From the NCBI GenBank assembly GCA_033980235.1, contig CM067065.1, positions 1,802,347 through 1,866,346 on the forward strand: 64,000 bases of DNA, written 5' to 3'. The first letter of the stretch is position 1. Each line of letters starts with the position of its first letter. Of this stretch, positions 1 through 9,897 are shown piece after piece. The notes beneath the pieces were generated by a model that had not been told where the DNA came from, did no database searches, and was given only the letters and a program-made list of their open reading frames with translations. The position numbers and the translations under genes are program-made. The stretch comes from Diadema setosum. Lineage: Eukaryota; Echinodermata; Echinoidea; Diadematoida; Diadematidae.

Positions 1-99
1 AACATAGTCCAAACCAGGACATGTTATTGAATTATGTTGTATAACAAAAGATGACAAATTGTGTGTCAATTGATGATTGGAGATAGCATTCATATCTAC

Positions 100-189
100 C
101 TCATGTTCTGCAGATGGTCCAGGTGCATCATTGTCTTTCTCTCTGATTGCCCTGCAGAGAGCATTGAGTTTTTCCAGGGCAGTTGTGTC
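100..189 (-). CDS. Orphan internal coding exon, unknown gene
   Basis: A 90-nt open segment on the minus strand has a good acceptor (ttgcttcacag) at its right edge and a donor (GAG|GTAGAT) at its left edge. Read in phase 0 it gives 30 residues, starting DTTALEKLNALCRAIREKDN and then Pro/Ser/Glu-rich, which looks like a helical then linker segment. No family is recognised. The rest of the gene would lie beyond position 1 (downstream) and to the right (upstream), where I found no matching exon. The call is inference from splice signals and amino-acid composition. Confidence 0.4.
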
Positions 190-399
190 CTGTGAAGCAA
201 TAAGATGAGTGGAGAATGGTATAGTATTAACTGTCAAGTTATATAGTTTATTTTGGATCTATGATAACAATTAAAGTTGATTTGTGGAAGTAATAATTGA
301 TTTTCTAATGTTATAGACAGATATTGGTGGCCCTATAAGCCATGTTTGTCTTGGGGTGGAGAGCCTGCATATGAAGTGAAAATAGAAGTTGTAATAGTA

Positions 400-625
400 A
401 TGATGATGATGATGATAATAATAATAATAATAATAATGATAATAATAATAACAATAATAATAATAATAATTATAATATTGATAATAATCATATTTTTTAT
501 GATAATAATGATAATAATAATGTAAATAATCTAGTAGAAATAGTAGTTAGAGTAATAATGATTATAATTATAATAGTAATAATAATAACAATAAAATATG
601 ATGATAGTAATCATAATGATAATGT
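400..625. repeat. TAA/GAT-type microsatellite tract
   Basis: Long run of imperfect AAT, GAT and ATAATA trinucleotide repeats. The rest of 190-666 shows no gene. Confidence 0.9.
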
Positions 626-666
626 ATGATTATGTCGACAAACCCCATGTACTTGCCATTCATGAA

Positions 667-1090
667 CTAGACCTGCTTCCGTCTTGTCCTCTCATCCAGC
701 ATCAAGGCACATATAATCTCCTTTCCCTTACGTTTGTTGTCTGCTGCCCGTGCTGCTAAAGCCTCTAATGCCGGTTTAGTGAAACCAGGATCAGCGTCTG
801 TAGTTGCATACCACTCTCTAATCTGACGAGGATGTGGAATTGAAGTAAAATTGAGTGAAATTGGAGGGTCATAGCAAAAGCCCTGAGCTCTTCCGGATAT
901 GCTGCATTTGTTTTCTTCTTCTTTTTGTTCAGAATATGCTGGATAATATCTTTGGGCACTCCTTTGAAAGTAGTTTCCAGCATTTCGGCACAAGACGAGG
1001 AGATCAGATTCTCACTTTTGAGCTGGTTCACTACTTCTTTTAGTCTTTTTTCTTTCTGTTTCAAACATCTTGTCTTTTGATGTTCCATCC
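667..1090 (-). pseudogene. P-element/THAP9-like transposase fossil
   Basis: Two overlapping minus-strand reading frames together resemble the middle of P-element/THAP9-type transposases. The upstream frame (about 1090 to 850) has a basic coiled-coil-like stretch (CLKQKEKRLKEVVNQLKSEN) and then KGVPKDIIQHIL and PEELRAFAMTLQFHS. The homology then continues in another frame (about 850 to 667) with IREWYATTDADPGFTKPALE, and a Lys/Arg-rich stretch leads to EIICALMLDE. The frame change in the middle and the stops upstream (about 1100-1200) show decay. Neither the THAP zinc finger nor the C-terminal catalytic region is recognisable here. The family call is pattern recognition; a profile search against P-element transposases would settle it. 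Confidence 0.6.
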
Positions 1091-1963
1091 TGAGTTTCTT
1101 TTTACACCTGTCTAGATTGCGGACTGCCTATCATCAAGTCTCCGTTTTAAAGTACAAGGTGAATCCAGTAGGCCTACCACATACTGGTGATCCTTTGTGA
1201 CAGCTGATGATGACAGTGCCGCATCTTGAGGATGATGTCGCGTTCCTGCAACTGGTTGATGTGATAATGATGGTGTCGTGTCTTGAGGATAATATGCGAT
1301 GATAATTATGATGATGATAATAATAATGTTAACTATAATAATGATAACTGTAATAGTAAAAAAAGAATTGAAAGAACAGTGTTTGTGATATTAATAACAT
1401 TTACTTTTCATAGAATTAATATTCAAGAAACCAGGTATAACCTAAGCAGACTTTTTTTATTTTGACACCAATAAACCTTCAAGAGATTATCCTGTTCTTT
1501 TCTCTCCACCTCATTTTCTTCACACAACTCCTAACATCCTGCAATCTCTTGTACAGTTTCTATGTCACTACATAGTGCATTCTTCCATGTTAGCACTGGG
1601 GGTGGGGGTACAATTTGACAGCTTCCTTTCCTGAAAATATGACTGTCCACGGATTGTGATGTAGGTTTCTGTATCTCCACAGTCAAACATAAATCAAAAT
1701 TTCTGCAAATGGGAAATGATCGTCATCCGATTTTCAAATCAACTAAGACATTTGACTTTCACATTTATGTGAATGTGAGTCAGGCAGTCATAGGGTGGTG
1801 TTATGGAATCATACCATCCACTTTTAATACCGTTCATGGAGTTGTCGCAATTGAACATGTACAGGTATCCCTGGAGGTTCAATCCTGATAACCGTAGAAA
1901 CTCGTACCGTACTTAAAACTGTCAAGAGTTCGACACTGCAGTAGACCTGCCCCCTCGTGAGTA
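1091..1963. other. No gene seen
   Basis: Contains a second GAT/AAT-rich microsatellite (about 1295-1345) and otherwise AT-rich sequence without a convincing exon. Confidence 0.6.
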
Positions 1964-2128
1964 CAGTGGACTCCCGGCAGTTTTCTTTCGTTTTAAATAT
2001 CAAAATTTCATTATCCGTACAAATAAACAATGGAAAGACGTAGAGCTGATTATGTTTTGGCCTGAATTTTTACTTCGTTGTAACCGGAATTTTGTTTTAA
2101 CCGTGTTCGTTATAACGGGAGTGCACTG
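1964..2128. mobile_element. Pogo-like MITE, degraded copy
   Basis: Begins CAGTGGACTCCC and ends GGGAGTGCACTG, flanked on both sides by TA, and carries internal TTCGTTATAACGG-type terminal repeat sequence. It matches the better preserved copy at 5958-6143. TA target duplication and CAGTG ends are typical of pogo/Tigger-type Tc1-mariner elements. Non-coding. Confidence 0.75.
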
Positions 2129-2962
2129 TAGTAGTTGATGGAATACCCCCCCCCCCCCCCTCCATCCCCCATAGAGGGTATAAAAGGGGCAGCACTTCAC
2201 AGCCCTCTTCTGTCTGTTTTCTCTGTTCTGTCTTCATCCTCTCTGCTACTCTTCTGTCAACCCTTCTCTTCCACGATTTTCTGCCTACTAGGCTAATAAT
2301 AACCTAACATCTATGTAGGCTGATAAGACAACCACACTTATAGGCACCTGCACCCAAGAGAGGTGTAGAGACTGCCGTGACGCTGAATTGTGAAGAAAAT
2401 CCAACTAAATTTTGAGTGTTCAACTTGAAATGTACCATGTAATTTGAGATTGTGTCCTTTTGCATTCTTATTTCTATATATTTTCTGTTGTTTGTGCTAT
2501 GCATGTTGTTTTGCAAAGATTTTACATTTTGTTGTTGTGCAATAAAAATGTACAGTTGTACAATTATATATCCCACTCGCTTTCACATTATGAATTATTT
2601 CATTATTGTTTGTTTTGAATGTTTTTTGATGCAGTGGACAAGCAAAGAGAAACATGTACATGTAATACTTCATACACCATATATTTTATATTGTATTTGG
2701 TAAACTAAAACTTTAAAAGGCAATTCACAAGTGATTGAATTTGCATTTCAGAACAAGTAGCCATACTGCATTATCCCTTTTCATTGTATAAAAAGTGATT
2801 TTCCGCCCTGTGTAGGATGTGAACGGCATTTTGTGTAATGTGAAGCAATACAATTACTGTGTACATTAAATGTTAATTTGCAAAGATTGGTTGTTGTATG
2901 AAATACTGGAAAATGTGTATAAAACGATAAACTTAGCATGCTTGTAATGTTTTCTCAAAGTA
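2129..2962. other. No gene seen
   Basis: Holds a C-homopolymer at about 2147-2160 and AT-rich sequence. Short open frames here have no recognisable content. Confidence 0.55.
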
Positions 2963-3376
2963 CAGTTGAACCTCTCGTATCCGGACAAGTCGGGACCGGG
3001 GCTCGTCCGGATAAGGGATTTGGCCGGATACGGGAGACTCAATGCTTTATACATGTATACATACACATGTACTAATGTAGCCCATTGTAGTACCACATGT
3101 AGTAATGTGTATACTGCAACCTTTTCATTGTTACATTTGGGGATGTTTCGGGATGTTGAAATGTCTGAAGGTAAGCAATTTGGAAGGAAATTTGATGCAA
3201 TGTATGTTAATCATCTTGGAAGTAATATGTAATTCATGTGTGTTTGGGTAGGAGTTCTCAAGGAGTTGGGAATCCCTCTTTCTTCCCGTGATTATTTAAA
3301 AAAAATCACGGCGAGATTGCGTCCGGATAATAGAGAGATCCGGATAAAGGGAGGCCGGATAAGAGAGGTTCACCTG
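2963..3376. mobile_element. CCGGATA-type pogo-like MITE, copy 1
   Basis: A 414-bp element flanked by TA. The left end starts CAGTTGAACCTCTCGTATCC; the right end is its inverted counterpart, CCGGATAAGAGAGGTTCACCTG. The subterminal zones repeat GTCCGGATAA on both arms. TA duplication and CAGTTGAACC ends suggest a non-autonomous Tc1/mariner-pogo element. A longer relative lies at 11114-11835. Confidence 0.8.
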
Positions 3377-3846
3377 TAACTTTTTTATCAGGTCATGAAA
3401 CCGTTAAAAAAAATATTGAGAGCTTTCACCTTTTGTTAGATGAGGTGTGCATGTGTGTGTGTTTAGATTTATTTTGTGCACCCACTCAGGATGCAATGAA
3501 AAATGCTTTTTCTTTGAGCTAACCTACAATGTAACACTGGACAAACAGTTACAGTGTATCTTATATAATGTACTTTGAAAATTAACTTTCTTGACGTGGA
3601 AGAGCATTGTTCTAATTGTTTTCTGAAAAAAATGCTAGCGTAAAGCTCTTCAGTAGGAATGATAAGAATGATATTTCAAATTGCTTTAAAAAAGGGACGC
3701 GATATGCTACTTGAATACAATGGGCACTATCCACATACATTGACAATAAATGCATCAAATATATTGGATATTTTCAAGCCAGTCTTTTCCGTGTACCACT
3801 TTGCAGGCTGTTGTTCACATTCATGATTGCACAGCTTTTATCATTT
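3377..3846. other. No gene seen
   Basis: AT-rich intergenic sequence without repeat or coding signal that I can name. Confidence 0.5.
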
Positions 3847-4162
3847 AGGGAGCTTTAGATTTTTGCAACGGGGGGGGGGGGGGGGGGACGTTCAGAGGGA
3901 AAAAAAAAAGGTTCTGAGCATGCGCAGAAGCGCGCATCAATTCGATCTATTTTTAGCTTGCGTAGTCTGAGTTTTTCACTATGCGTTCTGAGCTATTGAG
4001 CATCTTTATGCACAGATCATATGCGGGCGCCATTTTATTTTTTATATGTCGTGTCCCAGCGAAATCTAAAGCTATTTTTCAGCAAGACACAGGGGAGGGG
4101 AGGACGTCCAGCACACGCAAGTGTCGTCTCAAATGTCCACGCATCAAAATCTAAAGCTCCCT
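3847..4162. mobile_element. MITE with AGGGAGCTTTAGATTTT ends
   Basis: Left end AGGGAGCTTTAGATTTTTGC, right end the inverted GCATCAAAATCTAAAGCTCCCT, about 316 bp apart. The interior has a G-homopolymer (about 3870-3887). ATTT is present on both flanks as a possible target duplication. No coding capacity. Superfamily not assigned. Confidence 0.7.
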
Positions 4163-4699
4163 ATTTTGTAACCAACTACATTGTACATGTAGCTGCGGTC
4201 AGGATGCACACACAGAAAACATGCATACACAAAAAGGGCATTTATGGAGTCCATTTTTGAATCAACTCCATCAGTCCAGAGTTTAAAATCATTTTCTGAA
4301 AATTGTGGAGGAAACTGCATGATAGACAATGAGTTGCACATTTGTGAAAACTTTTCTTTGCCAATAATTTTCATGGTACAACCGTGTCAATACTGTACAT
4401 TGAAAGAAAAAAAATAAACAAGAGAATGTTGATTGAGTGAATGCAGGAATTAGTAGAACACATCAAAGAAAGTGTGGAAAAAAGTGAAAATATGCTGAAC
4501 TTTCTCATAATATGTTCTCCTTTTTTCTGTTTTTTCTTCCTTTTTTTTTTATTTTTTGCTTCCCAAACGTGACATCACAACCTGGTACTCTTCCCATCCA
4601 GTGATGGTAACACCAAAATTTTTGAACAATTTGTAACTCAATTCATATACATATATATTTCGGTTTCAGTCCCCCATTAAAAACAAATGAGGCAATAAT
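4163..4699. other. No gene seen
   Basis: AT-rich sequence with T-homopolymers. No coding signal. Confidence 0.5.
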
Positions 4700-4803
4700 G
4701 AGGGTGAAGTGGTTAGCCCAGGGGCAAAGTCTCCGTTGTGAGTGGGACATGAACCAGCGACCTCAGGTCTTGGTGCATGCAGCCTTACCCACTGAGCCAC
4801 GAT
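4700..4803 (-). repeat. tRNA-derived SINE-like head
   Basis: On the minus strand there is an A-box-like TGGCTCAGTGGGTAAGGC (4782-4799) followed, about 27 nt on, by a B-box-like GGTTCATGTCCC (4744-4755). Box order and spacing match a polymerase III internal promoter, but no cloverleaf acceptor stem is evident. I read this as a SINE head, not a working tRNA gene. Confidence 0.55.
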
Positions 4804-4870
4804 ACAACATAGATCCTGATGAACCCATCAATGGAACGGCCATGGTCATGAAATAATTTGTTTGTTTTTA

Positions 4871-4942
4871 GTCTCCATAAAACAGTCTCCATAAAACAGT
4901 CTCCATAAAACAGTCTCCATAAAATTAGTCTCCATAAAACAG
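4871..4942. repeat. 15-bp minisatellite, about five units
   Basis: Tandem AGTCTCCATAAAAC units, the last with a small insertion (ATTAGTCTCC). Confidence 0.9.
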
Positions 4943-5957
4943 AAAGTGAAATACAACAATCATGAGTCATATACCAATTTATTTGAACTAATTGTAGTGA
5001 AGTTTTTAATAACTTTTTTAGCTTTTTTTTTTTTTTACACAAATTAGTAAAAATATATTTGTATGTATTTTATACAATACTTCTATTCTCTATATCTATG
5101 CCACTCATGATTGATACACACACTACATGTATGTGCACGATGGTTAATGCAATTTTAATTCTGGTAAAATATAAAATCAGAACATGTTTTTCTTGCACAG
5201 AGATAACATTATTGCTCATGGGCAAAGTAGTCATGAGATATAATAAACAAATATTGTATGTTTGCTGTAGTGGTTTGTTGACTTTGTACCATGCAGAAAT
5301 ACACAAAATACACAAAATAAATGAAAGAACATTCAAGGAATTCTTACAGATTATTACCATCAACCATTAAAACTAAATTCAATAAAACTTTACACATCAA
5401 ACACTTGACATGAGTGCTAACATTTCAGTGAAGGATCCGAGCCTGTACTTGAGTTCAGACTTTAGGCACAATGCAGCGTATCACAGATTAGCACGACATA
5501 TACATATCTGAACAACATTATTGTGATTTCATCACAAATGACTGATCAAGTCACAAAACATGGTCTCTCAACATTGCCAATTTTAGACTCTAACATTTTT
5601 TCAGCTGTCCAATAGCACTTGTACATGATTATCACATGAGTATAATCGAATTTCATGACAACTGCCAACAAAAACAAACCAGATAGGCAAACTTTAAAAA
5701 AAATAATAATTAATAAAAAAATTAATAGAGCAGCTTTCACGGCTACAAGCCATCCAGGATACAGTTAAAGTAAGTCATTTATACCATTGTAATAGCACAG
5801 TTTTATGAAACCTGCTGGTCAAACAGAACCACAGGTCAGTGAAAAGATGAACAATGAGTTTCATTGAAAGAGATCCAAATTTTAAAACATTTCTAGGAAT
5901 ATGAATTTTGGACAGATTGGCAGACATGAGTATCTTTTCTCTTTTTTCATTTCAATA
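4943..5957. other. No gene seen
   Basis: AT-rich. The open frames at 5059-5370 on both strands mirror each other and lack recognisable domains. Confidence 0.5.
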
Positions 5958-6143
5958 CAGTGGACTCCCGTTATAACGAAGTCCTCGGGACCGGCTATTT
6001 TCTTTCGTTATATCGAAATTTCGTTATAACCGAATGAATAAACAATAAAAATACATAGAGTTGACAATGTTGTGGCCCTAAATTTTACTTCGTTGTAACC
6101 AGAATTTCGTTATAACCGTGTTCGTTATAACGGGAGTGCACTG
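5958..6143. mobile_element. Pogo-like MITE, best preserved copy
   Basis: A 186-bp element flanked by TA on each side. The left end is CAGTGGACTCCCGTTATAAC. The right end, TTCGTTATAACGGGAGTGCACTG, is its inverted counterpart. Internal GTTATA(A/T)CGAA repeats occur in both arms. Other copies lie at 1964-2128, 15887-16073 and about 16587-16757. TA target duplication and CAGTG ends fit pogo/Tigger-type elements. Confidence 0.85.
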
Positions 6144-6535
6144 TATCAAATTTCTTGTTTTTGGCCAAATTGCAGAGTTTTCCAGTTTGCATTAAACATT
6201 GAGACTTTAAGTACGCAACTTTAAGGGTAACATTAAAACAAGTCTCACACACTGTGTTCAAGGTATGTTTTAATTCCAAGGGTTGACTGCAAACATATCA
6301 AGACTTTGATAATTCAGCCAACTATGTCCACAGAGATACTGTCACAGAAGAAAATATCATTATGGAATAAAAGATTTAAGAAAAGTGAAAAAAAAAATGA
6401 AATTCAACAACCAAACATCACCTATAAAGGTTATTCTTTGCCTTAATTTTGCTTGTAACATGAAAATTTATGATATTTACAAAATTCATAAATTTTATTA
6501 AATTCATAAAATACCATAGTCTGGGGGAGAGTTAA

Positions 6536-6925
6536 AGGGACTGTAAAGTACTGGTTGAGGTGGGGATTAATGTTTTGAACATTCTTAAGTGAGAAAATGA
6601 GAAACCTCTTATGAAATATGAAAGAGCATGTAATTTTAAGAAGGATTCAACGTTATTTGATGAAAATTGGTTTTTCAAATGGCTGAGATATCCAAAAAAG
6701 TGATAATAATAAAAGGCGACAGGCCACAACTTTATTAGGATCTATTTGTTTCACCTTGTTTTTGGATATCTCAGCCATTTCAAAACCGATTTTCATCAAT
6801 TAATAAACTTTTGATACCCCTTAGAATTGCATGCTCTTTGACATCTCATAGAGTGGTTTCTGAATATCTTGCAAAACGTTAAAAGCTAAATCCTCACCTC
6901 GACCAGAACTGTACACACCCTCTAA
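6536..6925. mobile_element. Foldback TTAA MITE (family A), copy a
   Basis: About 390 bp, preceded by TTAA (6532-6535), starting AGGGACTGTAAAGTACTGG and ending CCAGAACTGTACACACCCT. The whole element is a long imperfect palindrome: the left arm GAAAATTGGTTTTCAAATGG is mirrored by CCATTTCAAAACCGATTTTC around a short AT-rich centre. At least nine copies lie in this window. Confidence 0.85.
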
Positions 6926-8564
6926 GTATTTAATGCCATCAATTCTATGATTAAATTACATTTCTAAATGCAAATACAGGAATAAATAGAATATAAACCA
7001 GACTCTTAGTACTGTTTGTCTCTACACAGTGCACACCTTTCCTAATCTGAACCTTCAAAAACGGCTTTTTTTGAAGCTATTGCTTGTCCTTATAGAATGC
7101 CACTGAATTTTGCACTTGCATATATTGTAACATGCCCTACAAGACTGCAAATTCAAGTCAGGTACACCTCTCCCCAGATAATACTGCGGTATTCATGGGA
7201 AGAAAAAAAAGCAACATCTGAAAAAAGGAAAACAACTTGTGATTGACTACACTGTCAATCGGTTTGTCTTAAAAAAAAAACACACTAACAAAGGAAACAA
7301 ACTTGACCTTTATCAAAAGTAAATATAAAACAATGGAGATATGAAATAAGAAATTGCACATCCCATTCCCAATATTCCTGACCAATATCCGTGTATAAAA
7401 CAGCAAACTGGTGGACTCACAGGCTGTATGGTACCTATTGGTCACTACAGCGTGGTAAGGGTTCAACTAATCTTAGCTTGTATTGAGGAGTCTTAGTCCT
7501 TGGAGTTAAGACAATAAAAAATGAGAGCAAAAACACTAGTGCATGGAGAAAGAGTCACTACTACCATAATATAATGATGATAACAGTAACAATAACAATA
7601 ATAATAATAATAACAACAATAATATTAATATTAATAATAATAATAATAATAATACTAATAAAAATAATATTCAACGATAACATAATCACATAATGTTTTC
7701 ACACAGCACAATTCTACCCAAAATAGGTTAACAGAGCACTTTGCACACAAAAATTTTAATCCATATTCACATCTATTGCATAACAGCAACTATTATCTAT
7801 AATTTCAGTTCAGTTACATTTTATATAACACACAGAAACAAATAGAAATATACGTGTAACCGTAAAATACAGCAGAGCTACATACTAACCCATTTTTTTT
7901 CCTGCTAATCCAACCTGACCCTGTTGAACCAGTAGGTACCCAGGTTTTCCATGTTTTTAACTGGTCCATACCTGAAAGTATAATATATACTTTTCCGACA
8001 GCAATTGTTGCTGGTCTGGACCATCAGACCAGTGCCAGTGTGCAGACTCGCATACAGTGTAACTCTGGATCATACAGCGGTAAAAGATACTCAGCCACAG
8101 AGATGACTTGTGTATTTTATTACACATCGCGGTGGAAGCATTTCAGTGCCTATTGTGGGACTGATGGTTTTACCCTTTCTATGCTAGAAACTTTGCCTAG
8201 TGTCTACAATGCTATCAGGTTTTCTGTGTCAGTCAAAACTCAAGCACATGAAAAATGAACACACCTACCAACTACCTAGTAATATAATTCATACTGATAC
8301 ATTTGTTCTCTAATATTATAGGAAACTACATGTACGAGTATATCATTTTTTTTTATCATGTTTTCTTCTTTCTTTCTTTTTTGTTGGAATTTGTGATTTA
8401 GAATCCATTGTTTGAATTTCAGAGTGCTGATGAAAAGTGGAGTGTTTGCACACATTAAAGGCAACCGCATGGAACTCAGAGCAGGGCACAGGGCAGAGCA
8501 TAGTAAAGGATATCTGATTTGTGCTCATGGTCGCTAGGCTTGCACCCCATTTCATCCCGCCAGG
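6926..8564. other. No gene seen; AAT microsatellite inside
   Basis: Contains an AAT/ATA microsatellite at about 7575-7672 and otherwise AT-rich sequence. No convincing exons. Confidence 0.55.
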
Positions 8565-8776
8565 TACTGAAAAAGTGGAAATGTTCGCGGTCCGGAAATT
8601 TTCTAGCATTTCTCACAACCAGACGCTAATGCGAAAATAAAAGCATGAAATATTTTTGCATGCCATATGTTCCAGTAGTTAATGTCCCAATTCCGCAGAA
8701 TTAAAAACACAAGGAATCCATCTTACCCGGCCATGCACATTTAATTACTCACGCGAAAATATCACTTTGACAGTAA
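8565..8776. mobile_element. TACTGTAAAAGTGG MITE, degraded copy
   Basis: The left end TACTGAAAAAGTGGAAATG and the right end CGCGAAAATATCACTTTGACAGTA are inverted relatives of each other. They match the better preserved element at 50733-50931, as does the interior CATATGTTCC and GCGGAATTAAAA-type sequence. Confidence 0.6.
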
Positions 8777-8799
8777 TTCCACCAGTCAATAACATACGA

Positions 8800-8945
8800 A
8801 TAGTGAATGATCACGAGTGCGATGGTGCAAGATTTCTCACGAGGTGAAATATAGAGGCGCTCTATTCAACGAGGCGAAGCCGCGAGTTGAATAGTGCGCC
8901 TCATCTTTCACCGAGTGCAAAATCTGGTTCCACTGCACGAGTAAA
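8800..8945. repeat. Palindromic interspersed repeat
   Basis: Contains an imperfect palindrome centred on CTATTCAACGAGGCGAAGCC then CGCGAGTTGAATAG. A related copy lies at 53510-53650, sharing GTGAATG(A/G)TCA, GCAATGGT and GAGTTGAATAGTGC. Confidence 0.55.
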
Positions 8946-9182
8946 GACTATACACAATTTGTGTATAAACAACCCTCAAACATCAACAGATATGGTCTGC
9001 ACAGATTCTTGACTTTAGCACAGAAATGACAATGATTTTCTGCCGAAGGCAAATGAGTGGCTGCAGTCACAGTCTGCTATGTGTACGTATGTACACAAAA
9101 CCAATCTGTTGAAGCTACGAATGACAAAAGTATCGGCTTTTGAGGGTGCTTGTAATTGTTGAGCACATAGAACAAATGTTTG

Positions 9183-9188
9183 TTTATT
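9183..9188 (-). terminator. Possible polyadenylation signal
   Basis: TTTATT on the plus strand reads AATAAA on the minus strand, about 240 nt past the stop codon of the two-death-domain gene. Plausible 3' end of that transcript. Confidence 0.35.
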
Positions 9189-9427
9189 GTGACATCAGAG
9201 CCATGCGATGGAACAAAAACTTTGAGTCAATCTTGAGTTTAACACTGGAGTCAATGGAAACGGGTGACATCAGCCATGCACTATCCATTTTTGCTCAAAC
9301 AAAATTGCACGACTTCACAGCCACAGAGCGCGATGGCACTTTTAACTGAATGTCGCGTGATGGACCAAATGAACCAATTGGATAGCTACATTCTTTTAGC
9401 CTTTTGAATTGCAGATACCAGTCAAGA

Positions 9428-9897
9428 TCAAGGTTTAAGGTTTTGAGGATAATTTTGGATGATATCTACACAGTCCTGCCTCTCCATCTCCTCCAAGAGT
9501 TTCTCCAATTCTTCGAGGCTCGCTATCTTTCCATTCTGGTGAGCAGCCTGAAAGAGATCCATCGTTGGGTCCTGCCTCCCCTTCAGAGCCTCGATGCAGC
9601 TTTCCAGGCCAAGTTTTTCGGCGAGACTGGTCCAGTCTTGCCCAAGTAAGCTTTCCTGGTTGAGTTTGACGCTCAGCTTTTTTTGCAGCCCATGTGGCAC
9701 AACCGGCGGGGGCATTGGTGTGAACAGATTATCTGGACTTGTGCCATATGAATATGCATTAAGCACCAACTGGTAGTTTATATTAGTTATGTTTACTGAT
9801 GAAGGAGGAGGTGTAGTTCGATAGTGTTGTCGACATGGAACAACCTGGCCGTCATCCGCCCTGCTGAGATCCCTTCCAAGTGGTACGACCGTAGTAT
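9428..9897 (-). CDS. Exon 6 (terminal): C-terminal death domain
   Basis: Acceptor ccatctccaatag at 9898 and following; in-frame stop TGA at 9428-9430. It encodes residues 387-542: a hydrophilic start, a segment with INYQLVLNAYSYG (residues 426-438), a Pro-rich hinge (PMPPPVVPHG) and then a death domain with the characteristic DW.SLAEKLGL helix-2 motif. An alternative acceptor further in (near 9736) is possible but has a poor pyrimidine tract. Confidence 0.75.

Noticed and set aside
4871..4942. Evenly spaced direct repeats resembling a CRISPR array
   Set aside because: The units are contiguous 15-bp minisatellite copies without spacers, in a eukaryotic genome.
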